From Chitinophaga sp. SYP-B3965 (GTDB taxonomy: Bacteria > Bacteroidota > Bacteroidia > Chitinophagales > Chitinophagaceae): a stretch of 64,000 bases of DNA. The stretch is from the NCBI RefSeq assembly GCF_009647655.1, contig NZ_WJFD01000001.1, positions 496,001-560,000 of the forward strand, written 5' to 3'. The notes under the pieces are model-generated. The model had not been told where the DNA came from. It saw nothing but the letters and a program-made list of their open reading frames with translations, and did no database searches. Positions 24,943 to 34,986 of the stretch are shown in pieces (the first letter of the stretch is position 1; each line of letters starts with the position of its first letter). Position numbers and translations under genes: made by a program.

Positions 24943-27291
24943 ATGCAACAGTTCAGCAATAACAACAGACGTAAGCAGCCGCAGGAGCAGATAGATCTGC
25001 TGGCGCTGATCAGGTATCGTTATCTGTCGTACTGGCCGCTCTTCATATTGGCCGCTGCGTTGAGCGTAGGGCTTGCCATGGTGTACCTGCGTTATGCTAC
25101 AGCTACCTACAAAGTATCCGCCACCTTACTGGTAAAAGAAGAATCAAAGAAACTGGGAGAAAAAGATCTGCTGGCCTCCCTGGACCTTTTTGGTTCTGAT
25201 AAGAATATAGAGAACGAAATGCAGATCCTTTATTCACGTACACTGGCTACCGAGGTAGCCAGAAACCTGCAATTATATGGTGAAGTATTTCAAAAGGGGA
25301 AAGTGCATGATCTGCTGGCCTATGAAAACGCCCCCCTCCAGTTCCGCTTCCTGGAACCGGAAAAGATCAAACCCGGAAAACCGGAAATGGTGCCATTCGT
25401 TTATAATGCGGCCAATGCTTCCGTTTCCTTATACAACAAAACGTACCGGCTGAATGATACCGTAGCCAGCCCCTGGGGTAAAATGCTCATTAAAGCACAA
25501 CCCGGCGTTGCGCCAGACGATAAAACATATTACCTCCAGATCACAGACGAAAAGCAACTGACGCAGGTACTGCTCAGCAGGCTTGCCGTATCACCCGTTT
25601 CCAAAATGGGTACCGTGATCAAACTGGAATACAGTGACGTTGCACCTGCAAGAGGAGAAGACATCCTGAATGAACTGATCAGGGTATACAACGCTGCAGC
25701 GATTGAAGATAAGAACAGGGTAGCAGCCAGCACCATGTCTTTTGTAGATGATCGTTTGCGGATCGTTTCGCAGGAATTGAACCAGGTGGAAGGTAAAGTA
25801 GAAAGCTTTAAAAAGAGGGAAGGTATTGTAGATATCGGTGAACAAAGCAAACTGTTCCTGGAAAGTGTGCAGGAGAATGATTCCAAAATGAGTGAAGCCA
25901 ACATGCAGTTATCTGTGCTGGAGTCCATTGAAAAATATGTAAGCGGAAAAGGAGAGGGTGAAAATATTGTACCGGCCACTTTAGGCCTCAGCGATCCTGT
26001 ATTGATGGAACTCGTAGCAAAACTGTACGAGACGGATATGGAACGCGAGCGCCTGAAGAAAACAACCGGAGAGAACAGTCCGGTGATCGGCGCCCTGAAC
26101 CGCCAGATCGCTAAACTTACTCCCAGTATCATGGAGAACATCAACAGTCTCCGTAATAACCTGAACGCAGGTAAAGAGAGGCTGGAAGCATCCAATAACC
26201 GCTTTACCAGTATCCTGAGAAGTGTACCCGGAAAAGAAAGGGCTTTGGTAGAAGTGAGCCGGGAAAGGGAGATCAAGAATAACATCTACACTTTCCTCTT
26301 ACAAAAAAGAGAAGAGACCGCGCTGGCTTATGCAGCTGCTATTTCAGACAGCCGTATTGTAGATGCTGCAGAAGCATCCTCCATCCCCTTCAGTCCTAAA
26401 AAGACCACCGTACTGGCCATGGCCATCATAGCCGGCATTGTAGTAGTAGCCGCTGTGATCACCATCAAGGATATGATGAACAGGGAAATAGTGGAACGTG
26501 CCGAGATAGAAAAAGCAACCGCAGCACCGATCGTGGCAGAGATCATGTACGATGATAACAAAGAATCCATCGTGATCGCTGATGGTAAACGTAGCCTGGT
26601 AGCAGAGCAGTTCCGTTCACTGAGAACATCACTTTCTTATATAGGCCTGAATGGAGATAATAAAACCCTGCTGATCACCTCTTCTATTTCAGGGGAAGGT
26701 AAAAGCTTTGTATCCATCAACCTGGCCGCCAGTATTTCACTGATCCGTAAAAAAGTGGTGCTGCTGGAATTTGACCTCCGCAAACCCATGATCAGCAAAA
26801 TGCTGGGTATTGAAAGAGAACCGGGGATCACCAATTACCTCGTAGGCCGCGGCAACTTATCTGATATGCTGCGCCCTGTGCCGGGAAATGATTTCCTCTT
26901 TGTATTACCAGCCGGTGTGATCCCGCCTAACCCAACAGAACTGATCCTGAACGGCAGGCTGGAAGAAATGCTCACACACCTGAAAACAATGTTCGATTAT
27001 GTGATCATCGATACCGCGCCGGTAGGCATTGTAACAGATGCACGTTTGCTGGCGCCTTTTGCAGATGCCTGTCTTTATGTACTGCGTCAGCAGGTTACAC
27101 CTAAGCTGCATCTTAAGTTAATAGACGAATTATATCGTAATAAAGAAGTGGGTAAACTGAACCTGGTGTTTAATGGTGTACGTCCTCGTGGCGTATCTGC
27201 ACAAGGTTATGGTTACGGATATGGTTATGTGGATGAACCTAAAAAGAACGGTAAACGTAAACGGTTCATCAAGAATATTTTCAATATTTAA
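24943..27291 (+). CDS. Wzc-like polysaccharide co-polymerase and tyrosine autokinase
   Basis: A 782-residue inner-membrane protein. The Wzz/GumC-like chain-length domain runs from TM1 (about 28-48) through a long periplasmic coiled-coil region to TM2 (about 486-506). The cytoplasmic BY-kinase domain has Walker A (ISGEGKSF, about 585), Walker A' (LLEFDLRKP, about 607) and Walker B (VIIDTAP, about 685). Near the C-terminus a tyrosine cluster GYGYGYGYVDE (about 753-763) is the likely autophosphorylation site, followed by a basic tail. It controls export and chain length together with the Wza-like protein. The CpsB-type phosphatase at 41613-42314 is the probable counter-enzyme. Confidence 0.95.
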   Translation: MQQFSNNNRRKQPQEQIDLLALIRYRYLSYWPLFILAAALSVGLAMVYLRYATATYKVSATLLVKEESKKLGEKDLLASLDLFGSDKNIENEMQILYSRTLATEVARNLQLYGEVFQKGKVHDLLAYENAPLQFRFLEPEKIKPGKPEMVPFVYNAANASVSLYNKTYRLNDTVASPWGKMLIKAQPGVAPDDKTYYLQITDEKQLTQVLLSRLAVSPVSKMGTVIKLEYSDVAPARGEDILNELIRVYNAAAIEDKNRVAASTMSFVDDRLRIVSQELNQVEGKVESFKKREGIVDIGEQSKLFLESVQENDSKMSEANMQLSVLESIEKYVSGKGEGENIVPATLGLSDPVLMELVAKLYETDMERERLKKTTGENSPVIGALNRQIAKLTPSIMENINSLRNNLNAGKERLEASNNRFTSILRSVPGKERALVEVSREREIKNNIYTFLLQKREETALAYAAAISDSRIVDAAEASSIPFSPKKTTVLAMAIIAGIVVVAAVITIKDMMNREIVERAEIEKATAAPIVAEIMYDDNKESIVIADGKRSLVAEQFRSLRTSLSYIGLNGDNKTLLITSSISGEGKSFVSINLAASISLIRKKVVLLEFDLRKPMISKMLGIEREPGITNYLVGRGNLSDMLRPVPGNDFLFVLPAGVIPPNPTELILNGRLEEMLTHLKTMFDYVIIDTAPVGIVTDARLLAPFADACLYVLRQQVTPKLHLKLIDELYRNKEVGKLNLVFNGVRPRGVSAQGYGYGYGYVDEPKKNGKRKRFIKNIFNI

Positions 27292-27424
27292 ACGGCTGCC
27301 GTATAGCTGTGGAATCCATACTCATGTGACTGAGGAGGCGAAGCTGTGCCTGCAATTTGGTTACTGTCCTTGTAACGTCCGCGTTAAGAAAACCAACTAT
27401 TCGTTAACCAAAAATGAAACCTTT
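27292..27424 (+). promoter_or_regulatory. Leader region of the NusG-like gene with alternative hairpins
   Basis: The 133 bp between the Wzc-like and UpxY-like genes hold an 8-bp inverted repeat TTTGGTTA (27356-27363) / TAACCAAA (27405-27412). Inside it, GTTAC/GTAAC (about 27360-27376) forms a smaller competing hairpin. UpxY-type antiterminators act on leader RNA or DNA at the start of capsule operons, so this may be a control point. No T-run terminator is evident, and the pairing is my reading only. Confidence 0.3.
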
Positions 27425-27952
27425 ATGCAACAAGAAATGCATGCCTGGTACGCATTGTACACCAGGTCAAGAGCGGAGAAAAAAGTAGCGGAAATTCTAA
27501 CGCGCAAGCAAATAGAAAGCTACTGCCCGTTAAATCAGGTGGAAAAACGTTGGAGCGACCGGCGGAAGATCGTGGCAGAACCTTTGTTCTCTTCTTACGT
27601 ATTCGTACGTATTCCGGAACGCATGAAACAGGTAGTAAGAGAAGTGGAAGGTGTGGTGAATTTTGTATACTGGCTCGGCAAACCTGCCGTGATCCAGGAT
27701 GCAGAAATTGACCTCATCCAACGTTTCCTGCGCGAACACAAAAATGTGACCCTGGAAAAAGTGCCCATCCGGCAGAACGACCTGGTGGAGATCACTGCAG
27801 GGCCTTTCATTCATCACCGTGGCAGGATCATTGAAGTGAGCAGGAATAAAGTGAAAGCCGTACTGTCCAGCCTCGGTTATGCGATGATAGCCACCATTGC
27901 CATGGAAGAAGTAGTAACCGTGGATGAGGCGTTGGAACAACCTTACATATAA
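27425..27952 (+). CDS. UpxY/NusG-like transcription antiterminator
   Basis: A 175-residue NusG paralogue. The NGN domain is recognised by HAWYALYTRSRAEKKVAE near the N-terminus, SYCPLNQVEKRWSDRRK and FSSYVFVRI; a KOW-like segment follows (about 120-165; DLVEITAGPFIHHRGRIIEV). In Bacteroides, UpxY proteins keep RNA polymerase from terminating early within their own capsule operon. Here it stands just before the sugar-nucleotide and glycosyltransferase genes, about 15 kb of + strand DNA that would benefit from processive transcription. The Met at 27425 is chosen because homology begins there; the frame is open further upstream into the Wzc-like gene but without family resemblance. Confidence 0.9.
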   Translation: MQQEMHAWYALYTRSRAEKKVAEILTRKQIESYCPLNQVEKRWSDRRKIVAEPLFSSYVFVRIPERMKQVVREVEGVVNFVYWLGKPAVIQDAEIDLIQRFLREHKNVTLEKVPIRQNDLVEITAGPFIHHRGRIIEVSRNKVKAVLSSLGYAMIATIAMEEVVTVDEALEQPYI

Positions 27953-27960
27953 TTTAACCC

Positions 27961-28980
27961 ATGCATCATATCTTACTTTGTGGCGGGTCCGGCACCCGGC
28001 TATGGCCACTGTCTAACCAGCAAACGCCTAAACAGCTGTTGCCTTTGTTTGAAGACCGTAGTTTATTGCAACTCACTTACCAGCGAAATAAAATTGCCTG
28101 TACCCATATAATGGCCATCATGAATGCCCAACAGCAAAACATGATCGCCACGCAATTACAGGAAGCCGGTGCAGAGAACCCTGTGCTGCTGGCAGAACCG
28201 GTTGGCCGTAACACCGCTGCCGCCATTGCTTTGGCCGCATTTGTTTCAGCTTCTGAAACGGTTTTACTCATCACACCCGCTGATCATCTCATAGGTACAC
28301 CAGACCTCTATGCACAAACAATTGCTACTGCCCGTGAACTGGCAGAAGCAGATAACGTGGTGACCATTGGCTTACAACCTAACTATCCGGAAACGGGTTA
28401 CGGCTACATACAATACAAAGGGTACGATGTATTACGCTTCGTGGAAAAACCTGATCTACCCACTGCCACATTGTTATTGCAAAGCGGAGATCATCTCTGG
28501 AACAGTGGCATCTTCTGTTGCAAAGCAGGGGTGATGCTGGAAGAACTGCAACAATATGCACCAGCCATTTATAAAGCTGCTGCCATTGCTGCAGAAGAAT
28601 GGCTGCAGACCGGCAAACTTTCTCAAAGCACCATGGAAGCCATTCCATCTGATAGCATAGACTACGCCGTGATGGAAAAAAGTAAACGTGTGAAAGTAGT
28701 GCCGAGTTATATGCAATGGAGCGATGTAGGCAGCTACGAAGCCCTGTCTGATGCTTTAACGAATCATTACCAGTACAGCAATCACCAGGCAGTTTTCATC
28801 AACAGTAATCCGCAGAACAGTATGGTGATCGGAAAAGAAAAACTGGTAGCGCTGGTAGGGGTAGAGAACATGGTAGTAGTAGATACACCAGGCGTTTTGC
28901 TCATCATGCAGAAAGGAAAAGGCCAGGAGATAAAACAATTACATCAATGGGTGAAAGAGAACCGCCCGGAATTATTATAA
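27961..28980 (+). CDS. manC: Mannose-1-phosphate guanylyltransferase
   Basis: A 339-residue nucleotidyltransferase that makes GDP-mannose from mannose 1-phosphate and GTP. The pyrophosphorylase signature is [11 protein letters not shown] (8-18) followed by TPKQLLPLF; further family motifs are [28 protein letters not shown] and WNSGIF. It lacks the C-terminal phosphomannose isomerase domain of bifunctional enzymes, so mannose 6-phosphate must come from another locus. It is followed within 2 bp by fcl and then gmd, which turn its product into GDP-L-fucose. Confidence 0.93.
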   Translation: MHHILLCGGSGTRLWPLSNQQTPKQLLPLFEDRSLLQLTYQRNKIACTHIMAIMNAQQQNMIATQLQEAGAENPVLLAEPVGRNTAAAIALAAFVSASETVLLITPADHLIGTPDLYAQTIATARELAEADNVVTIGLQPNYPETGYGYIQYKGYDVLRFVEKPDLPTATLLLQSGDHLWNSGIFCCKAGVMLEELQQYAPAIYKAAAIAAEEWLQTGKLSQSTMEAIPSDSIDYAVMEKSKRVKVVPSYMQWSDVGSYEALSDALTNHYQYSNHQAVFINSNPQNSMVIGKEKLVALVGVENMVVVDTPGVLLIMQKGKGQEIKQLHQWVKENRPELL

Positions 28981-28982
28981 AA

Positions 28983-29933
28983 ATGAAACTGACAGATAAA
29001 ATTTACATAGCTGGGCACCGTGGAATGGTAGGCGGCGCCATTAAAAGAAAGTTAATAGCACTGGGGTATCAGAACATTGTACTGCGTACTTCAGGAGAAC
29101 TGGACCTCCGCTCACAGGCAGAGGTGGAGGCTTTCTTTGCAGAGGAGCAGCCGGATTATGTATTCCTGGCTGCAGCCAAAGTAGGGGGTATTCACGCTAA
29201 CAATACTTACAGGGCAGAATTCCTCTACGATAACCTCATGATCGCTTCCAATATCATTCATGCCGCATGGAAACACAAGGTAGCCAAACTGATGTTCCTC
29301 GGCAGTTCCTGTATCTACCCGCGGATGGCGCCACAACCTTTGGAAGAAAGCAGCCTGCTCACCGGACCGCTGGAAGCCACCAATGAACCTTATGCGATTG
29401 CCAAAATTGCGGGCATTAAATTATGTGAAGCATACCGGGATCAGTATGGTTGCAACTTTATCAGTGTGATGCCAACCAATCTCTACGGCATCGGCGATAA
29501 TTACCATCCTGAAAATTCTCATGTATTACCTGCCCTGATCCGCAGGTTCTACGAAGCCCACACGAATAATAAAGAAACCGTAACCGTGTGGGGCAGTGGT
29601 ACACCCAAACGCGAATTCCTTTTTGCAGACGATCTCGCAGATGCCTGTGTATTCCTCATGGAGGAATATGATGGCAGGGAGCTGGTGAACATCGGAACAG
29701 GAGAAGACCTCAGCATCCGGGAACTGGCAGAAGCAGTAAAAGAAGTAACCAGCTACGAAGGGGAGATCGTATTTGATGCCTCCAAACCAGATGGCACCCC
29801 ACGTAAGCTCATGGATGTTTCCAAACTGCACCAGCTGGGCTGGCAGCATAAAACAGACCTGAAAACAGGACTCGCCCTCGCTTACAGCGATTTTGTAAAG
29901 AAACAATTTTCCGTCTTGAACGCGATCGGATAA
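28983..29933 (+). CDS. fcl: GDP-L-fucose synthase
   Basis: A 316-residue extended SDR that epimerises and reduces GDP-4-keto-6-deoxy-mannose to GDP-L-fucose with NADPH. The N-terminal Rossmann motif is [11 protein letters not shown] (residues 9-19), followed by [20 protein letters not shown] and the catalytic Tyr-Lys in PYAIAKIAG, all hallmarks of the family. Start at ATG 28983 is set by the conserved N-terminus; an in-frame ATG at 28947 lies inside manC and adds 12 unrelated residues. Sits between manC and gmd, completing the GDP-fucose pathway. Confidence 0.94.
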   Translation: MKLTDKIYIAGHRGMVGGAIKRKLIALGYQNIVLRTSGELDLRSQAEVEAFFAEEQPDYVFLAAAKVGGIHANNTYRAEFLYDNLMIASNIIHAAWKHKVAKLMFLGSSCIYPRMAPQPLEESSLLTGPLEATNEPYAIAKIAGIKLCEAYRDQYGCNFISVMPTNLYGIGDNYHPENSHVLPALIRRFYEAHTNNKETVTVWGSGTPKREFLFADDLADACVFLMEEYDGRELVNIGTGEDLSIRELAEAVKEVTSYEGEIVFDASKPDGTPRKLMDVSKLHQLGWQHKTDLKTGLALAYSDFVKKQFSVLNAIG

Positions 29934-29962
29934 TACTTATAACACTTCTAAAAAACAATCAA

Positions 29963-31060
29963 ATGAAAGTTGCTTTAATTACTGGCGTGAATGGACAGGA
30001 TGGTGCTTACCTGGCGGAATTACTGTTAGAAAAAGGATATATGGTACATGGCGTAAAACGCCGCGCGTCCCTGATCAACACAGAACGGATAGATCACCTG
30101 TATCAAGACCCCCACAGCGAGGATGTCCGCTTCCGTTTACACTACGGAGATATGACAGACAGTACCAACATTATCCGCATCATTCAGGAAACACAACCGG
30201 ATGAAATATATAACCTGGCCGCGATGAGTCATGTGAAGGTGAGCTTTGATACACCAGAGTATACGGCCAATGCAGATGGCATTGGTACCCTCCGCATCCT
30301 GGAAGCCCTGCGCATCCTGAAGCTGGAAAATAAAACAAGGGTATACCAGGCCAGCACCTCAGAACTTTACGGCCTGGTACAGGAAGTACCACAAAAAGAA
30401 AGCACACCTTTCTATCCAAGAAGCCCTTATGCCGTAGCAAAACTCTATGCGTACTGGATCACCGTTAACTACCGGGAAGCTTATAATATGTTTGCCTGCA
30501 ACGGTATCCTCTTCAACCACGAAAGCCCTTTACGCGGTGAAACTTTCGTAACCCGTAAGATCACACGTGCTGCAGCGGCTATCGTGCTGGACCTCCAGGA
30601 TAAATTATACCTCGGTAACCTCGATGCACGCAGGGACTGGGGCCATGCAAAAGATTACGTAGAAGCCATGTGGCGCATCCTGCAACAGGATAAAGCAGAT
30701 GATTATGTAATTGCTACCGGCGTAACCACCACCGTACGTGATTTTGTACGTATGGCATTTGATGAACTGGGTATTGAACTGGAATTCATAGGAGAAGGTG
30801 TGGAAGAAGTAGGTGTTGTTTCCGCCTGTCGCAATAAAGAATACATCCTCCCTGTAGGAAAAGAAGTAGTAGCAGTAGACGCTGCTTATTTCCGTCCTAC
30901 AGAAGTAGAATTGCTGATAGGTGATCCTACCAAATCAAAAACAGTGCTGGGCTGGGAACCTAAATACGATCTGCCTGCCCTCGTAAAAGAAATGGTAGCA
31001 GCAGATATAGAAGTGTTCCGTAAAAAAGGCGTAGCGCAGTTTGAACATATGATCGGGTAA
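29963..31060 (+). CDS. gmd: GDP-mannose 4,6-dehydratase
   Basis: A 365-residue extended SDR that makes GDP-4-keto-6-deoxy-D-mannose, the substrate of the neighbouring fcl product. Motifs: [20 protein letters not shown] at the N-terminus (NADP-binding GxxGxxG), [16 protein letters not shown], the active-site Ser/Thr in QASTSELYG, the Tyr-Lys dyad in [12 protein letters not shown], and [16 protein letters not shown], a diagnostic Gmd stretch. Length is typical of the family. The order fcl-gmd is the reverse of that in E. coli (gmd-fcl). Confidence 0.95.
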   Translation: MKVALITGVNGQDGAYLAELLLEKGYMVHGVKRRASLINTERIDHLYQDPHSEDVRFRLHYGDMTDSTNIIRIIQETQPDEIYNLAAMSHVKVSFDTPEYTANADGIGTLRILEALRILKLENKTRVYQASTSELYGLVQEVPQKESTPFYPRSPYAVAKLYAYWITVNYREAYNMFACNGILFNHESPLRGETFVTRKITRAAAAIVLDLQDKLYLGNLDARRDWGHAKDYVEAMWRILQQDKADDYVIATGVTTTVRDFVRMAFDELGIELEFIGEGVEEVGVVSACRNKEYILPVGKEVVAVDAAYFRPTEVELLIGDPTKSKTVLGWEPKYDLPALVKEMVAADIEVFRKKGVAQFEHMIG

Positions 31061-31065
31061 ATTTT

Positions 31066-32616
31066 ATGCAGGCAGCCAACAGGGTAGTTTTAAACACAGG
31101 GTTCCTATACGGGAAGATGCTGATCTCCATGTTCATTGCATTGTATGCAACGCGCCTGGTGCTGAACGCATTGGGTGTGGAAGACTACGGCATCTTTAAC
31201 CTGGTGAGTGGTATCGTGGCCATGTTGTCCTTTTTGAACAGCTCCATGACCCTGAGCACCCAGCGTTATATGTCTTTCTTCCTGGGAGCAGGAGATGAGG
31301 GGAAACTGAAAACTGCCTTTAACTCAAGCGTATGGCTGCACCTGGTGATCGGCATTGTGGTAGTAGGCCTGCTGGAAATAGCAGGCATTTACCTGTTTAA
31401 TAACGTGCTGAACATCCCCGTAGAAAGATTACCCGCTGCTAAGATCATTTTTCATTTCATGACACTGAGCGCTTTCTTCGTCATTATATCTGTTCCTTAT
31501 GATGCCATTATTAATACCCATGAGAACATGTTCTTCGTGGCCATATTAGGCATCCTGGAATCTGTGGTGAGGCTGAGTATTGCCATCTGCCTGCAATATG
31601 CAGCAGCTGATAAGCTCATCCTCTATTGTGGAGTACTCGTATTGCTCACAGTAGTGCTGTTAATAGCAAAGAGAGTGTATTGCGCACTGCACTATAAAGA
31701 AAGTAAAATAAACATCCGGGATTTTGACGGCAAACTGTTGAAAGAAATGTTTGCCTATTCTGGCTGGGGCATGGTAGGTGCTTCCGGTGTGATCGCTAAA
31801 ACACAGGGGGTGGCCATGATCCTGAATGTATTCTTTGGCACAGTGATCAATGCCGCTTTTGGGATTGCCAACCAGGTAAATGCACAGCTGAGTTTTTTTG
31901 CAGTCACCATGTTGCAGTCCCTTAATCCGCAGTTGGTGAAAAGTGAAGGGAGCGGTAACCGGGAAAGGATGATCATGTTGTCCCTGATGGCTTGCAAATT
32001 CTCTTTTTACCTGATGGCTTTTTTTGCCATCCCCGCACTCATAGAAATGCCTTTTGTATTAAAACTCTGGTTGAACACCATCCCGGAACATACGGTCATC
32101 TTTTGCCGGCTGATCATTATTGCATCGCTGGCTTACCAGCTGTCTGCCGGTTTGCAGATGGCAGTACATGCTGTTGGCAGGATAGGAACCTACCAGGTGA
32201 TCATGAGCATTTTGCTTTTGCTGAACCTGCCGGGTGCCTACTTATTGCTGAAAGCAGGATGGCCACCAGCTTCCGTATTAGTGCTGAGCATTTTCCTTGA
32301 ATGTGTGATCACTGCTTACAGGATCTTCGCGGCAAAACGGCATACAGGTATGTCCGTTGGTGTTTTCCTGCAAAGAGTAGTATGGAGTGCGATGGTGCCT
32401 GTAGGATTCTCCGCACTGGCAGCATTGATCCCTTACTACTTTATGGAAGAAGGATTTGCCCGCCTGTTATGTACCGGCATGATCACAGTAGCCACCCTCA
32501 CATTGTTCATCCGCCTCATGGGTTTAACACCTTATGAAAAGGAAAAACTGGAAGGGATCATTTTTAAAGTAATAGCTAAACTACATCCGCGGCTGGTTAT
32601 ACCCAAAGCAAATTAA
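31066..32616 (+). CDS. Wzx-like oligosaccharide flippase
   Basis: A 516-residue polytopic membrane protein with about 12-14 hydrophobic helices, of the polysaccharide-transporter branch of the MOP superfamily. The N-terminal ALYATRLVLNALGVEDYGIF and FNLVSGIVAMLSFLNSSM stretches are typical. It should flip the undecaprenyl-linked repeat unit to the periplasm, where the Wzy-like polymerase encoded at 33751-34983 joins units. It starts 5 bp after gmd. Confidence 0.9.
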   Translation: MQAANRVVLNTGFLYGKMLISMFIALYATRLVLNALGVEDYGIFNLVSGIVAMLSFLNSSMTLSTQRYMSFFLGAGDEGKLKTAFNSSVWLHLVIGIVVVGLLEIAGIYLFNNVLNIPVERLPAAKIIFHFMTLSAFFVIISVPYDAIINTHENMFFVAILGILESVVRLSIAICLQYAAADKLILYCGVLVLLTVVLLIAKRVYCALHYKESKINIRDFDGKLLKEMFAYSGWGMVGASGVIAKTQGVAMILNVFFGTVINAAFGIANQVNAQLSFFAVTMLQSLNPQLVKSEGSGNRERMIMLSLMACKFSFYLMAFFAIPALIEMPFVLKLWLNTIPEHTVIFCRLIIIASLAYQLSAGLQMAVHAVGRIGTYQVIMSILLLLNLPGAYLLLKAGWPPASVLVLSIFLECVITAYRIFAAKRHTGMSVGVFLQRVVWSAMVPVGFSALAALIPYYFMEEGFARLLCTGMITVATLTLFIRLMGLTPYEKEKLEGIIFKVIAKLHPRLVIPKAN

Positions 32617-32620
32617 ACAG

Positions 32621-33754
32621 ATGAACATCCTATTCTTTACACATGTTTCTCCATTCCCGCAAAACGGCGGGGAGAGGATCCGCAGCTATTACCTGATGAA
32701 GGTACTGGCGGATCTGGGACATCGTGTATTTGCGATCATCTGTAATGTGGAAAAGGTAAAGCTGAAGGATTATCAGATAGAAGGCGTGGAATATTTTATC
32801 CACCAGGTAAAAGTGGGTATGGCTGATCGCTTAACAGGCCGGCATCATTTTAAAGCCAATCCCTCCGTACTGCAAATATTTGAAAACATCTGCAACAGCA
32901 CAAAGATAGACCTCGCTTTCCTGGACTATGGCCACTTAGGGCAATACATCAGGTATTTCAGGGACCGGTGTATCCCCGTGATCCTGGGTACGCACAATGC
33001 ACAGGCATTACATACACAGCAAATACCTGCAAAAGGATTGGTGAGAAAACTGAGAAGATCGCAGCAGGTAGCGATAGAGAAAATGCACGAAAGGAAATAT
33101 TTCAACCAGGCAGCAGCTGTATTGGTGGTAAGTGAAGTGGATAAAGCGTATCACAAAAAATTCATAGATTCCTCCAAACTTTTTGTGATCCCCAACTTCC
33201 TGGATGAAAGAGAATATGAAACGGAAATTGTAAGTGATCCGCATGTATTGGTGATGACAGCCAATTTTTCCATGTTCATGAATTATGAAGGATTGAAATG
33301 GTTTGTAGAGAATGTATGGAACGATGAAATAGCTGCAAAGTACCAGTTGCTGCTGGTAGGCAGGAATTCAAAAGAAGCATTAAGGCAGCTCAAAGGCAGT
33401 GATGAATGGAATAATATTAAAGCAGTAGGGACGGTAGCCGATGTGAAACCGTTCATTGGCATGGCCAGCGGCGTGATCATTCCCTTACTGCATGGCAGCG
33501 GCACCCGCTTAAAATGCCTCGAAGCTATGGCTCTCAGAACACCGGTGATCAGTACCGCGAAAGGAGTGGAAGGTGTAAGGAGTGATAATTTCATTATCGC
33601 CAACACGCCGGATAGTTTTAAGCAAGCACTGCTCAACTTTAACGGCAAGGGCCTGGGTACTTTACTCCGCCAGGACTTTATGCAGGAATACAGCACAACA
33701 GTGAACCGCAGAAGGATAGCAGCAATAATTAACGCACAATTGACACCGCAATGA
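32621..33754 (+). CDS. Glycosyltransferase, GT4-like
   Basis: A 377-residue GT-B enzyme. The N-terminal half begins MNILFFTHVSPFPQNGGERI, typical of glycosyltransferase family 4 acceptor domains; the C-terminal half has LLVGRN, GTVADVKPFI and the nucleotide-sugar motif GSGTRLKCLEAMALRTPV with the conserved Glu. Donor and acceptor are unknown. It ends in an ATGA overlap with the polymerase gene and starts 4 bp after the flippase gene. Confidence 0.88.
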   Translation: MNILFFTHVSPFPQNGGERIRSYYLMKVLADLGHRVFAIICNVEKVKLKDYQIEGVEYFIHQVKVGMADRLTGRHHFKANPSVLQIFENICNSTKIDLAFLDYGHLGQYIRYFRDRCIPVILGTHNAQALHTQQIPAKGLVRKLRRSQQVAIEKMHERKYFNQAAAVLVVSEVDKAYHKKFIDSSKLFVIPNFLDEREYETEIVSDPHVLVMTANFSMFMNYEGLKWFVENVWNDEIAAKYQLLLVGRNSKEALRQLKGSDEWNNIKAVGTVADVKPFIGMASGVIIPLLHGSGTRLKCLEAMALRTPVISTAKGVEGVRSDNFIIANTPDSFKQALLNFNGKGLGTLLRQDFMQEYSTTVNRRRIAAIINAQLTPQ

Positions 33755-34983
33755 ACCTGAAGAAGACGGGCGTTTTTTTATATACTATGCTAAGTACTTT
33801 AAAAGTAAACTTAGTAGGACAACTATGGCTGAATGAGCTGATGGTGATCCTGGCCATGCCCTTCACCTACCAACCCAGCGACCTGAAAGAATACCCTTAC
33901 CTGAAGAAAATGCTGGCAGCCCTACTGCTGCTCCTGATGTTCCAGGTGATCACGGACCTCCTGGTAGTACACAGCACACCGCAGAATTATCTCCGTGGCT
34001 GGGCAGGTACCATCCTCGCCATGTTGTCCTTTATCTTTTTATTCAAAACATTGAATGAACCCTCAGCGATATTATTCTTCATTTTCATGACCATGATCAA
34101 GAACATCATTTACACAGATGATGTGGTGGATTCTGACATGAGTTATTTTAAGTTCAAAATAGCTCCGATCTTAACCAATGCCATGTACCTCCTGATATAC
34201 TACCTTTATCAGCGCGGAGAAACGAAACTGGCATTGTCTTCCATGATAGGTTTCGCCCTGTTGTGTTTTGCCATGGATTCCCGTTCCACCGGTGTGATCT
34301 TTTTTATTGGCGCGGCTATCATTTATTTCCTGAATAACGACATCTCCATTTCCCGCCAGAAGATCATCCTCTTTTCTGTGCTCGCCGCTATCCTTTTCCA
34401 GATCTGTTACTTCTTTTATGTAAAGGCAGTACTGGATGGGGAAATAGGAGGAGACCATTCCCGGGAACAATTACAACGGTTAGATAATCCATACAACCCA
34501 CTCGGCTTGCTGATGACGGGCCGTGCGGAAACTTTTGCTGCAGGCGCTGCTATTGCAGACCAGCCCATTTTTGGCCACGGCTCCTGGGCACCGGATAAAA
34601 CATTGAAGTATTATGTGATCCTGCTGGCTTATCACGATGAAGATATGAACCTGCAGAACGCTAAGGAGATAGATCACCTCGTACCCAGCCATTCCATATT
34701 GATGGGGGCCTGGGTGAACTGGGGGATCGGGGGATTCATTGCCACCTGTTACCTCTTCTGGCTGCTGATGAAAATGGGATTTTTTATCATCCGCAACGGA
34801 CAGGAAATGGCATTATACCCCGTGCTGGTACTAATGACCATAGGGCTTATATGGACCTTCCTGTTCTCACCTTTCCAGCACCTGCGGTTGTATGTACCGG
34901 GCATTGCAGCCATACTGCTCACTTCTTATTATGAACTAACAGAAACGTCAGCACCACCAGAATGGGCGCTTTCCAATAACTAA
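33751..34983 (+). CDS. Wzy-like O-antigen/exopolysaccharide polymerase
   Basis: A 410-residue membrane protein with about ten to twelve TM helices and a larger periplasmic loop (about 225-320) containing RAETFAAGAAIADQPIFGHG and LVPSHSILMGAWVNWGIGGF. This arrangement and the SHSxxxxxxxxxG motif are typical of Wzy/WaaL-type enzymes. Sequence conservation in this family is low, so the call rests on topology and position beside a Wzx-like flippase. It overlaps the upstream glycosyltransferase gene by 4 bp. Confidence 0.8.
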   Translation: MNLKKTGVFLYTMLSTLKVNLVGQLWLNELMVILAMPFTYQPSDLKEYPYLKKMLAALLLLLMFQVITDLLVVHSTPQNYLRGWAGTILAMLSFIFLFKTLNEPSAILFFIFMTMIKNIIYTDDVVDSDMSYFKFKIAPILTNAMYLLIYYLYQRGETKLALSSMIGFALLCFAMDSRSTGVIFFIGAAIIYFLNNDISISRQKIILFSVLAAILFQICYFFYVKAVLDGEIGGDHSREQLQRLDNPYNPLGLLMTGRAETFAAGAAIADQPIFGHGSWAPDKTLKYYVILLAYHDEDMNLQNAKEIDHLVPSHSILMGAWVNWGIGGFIATCYLFWLLMKMGFFIIRNGQEMALYPVLVLMTIGLIWTFLFSPFQHLRLYVPGIAAILLTSYYELTETSAPPEWALSNN

Positions 34984-34986
34984 TTT

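Noticed and set aside
25530-26285. A 251-codon minus-strand frame inside the Wzc-like gene
   Set aside because: Ser/Leu-rich low-complexity translation antisense to the well-supported kinase; a shadow frame.
27173-27424. Upstream extension of the NusG-like reading frame into the Wzc-like gene
   Set aside because: The extra 84 residues overlap the Wzc tyrosine tail and have no NusG similarity; the NGN domain begins right after the Met at 27425.
28947-28982. Earlier start for fcl inside manC
   Set aside because: The 12 added residues are not part of the GDP-fucose synthase N-terminus; ATG 28983 places the Rossmann motif correctly.
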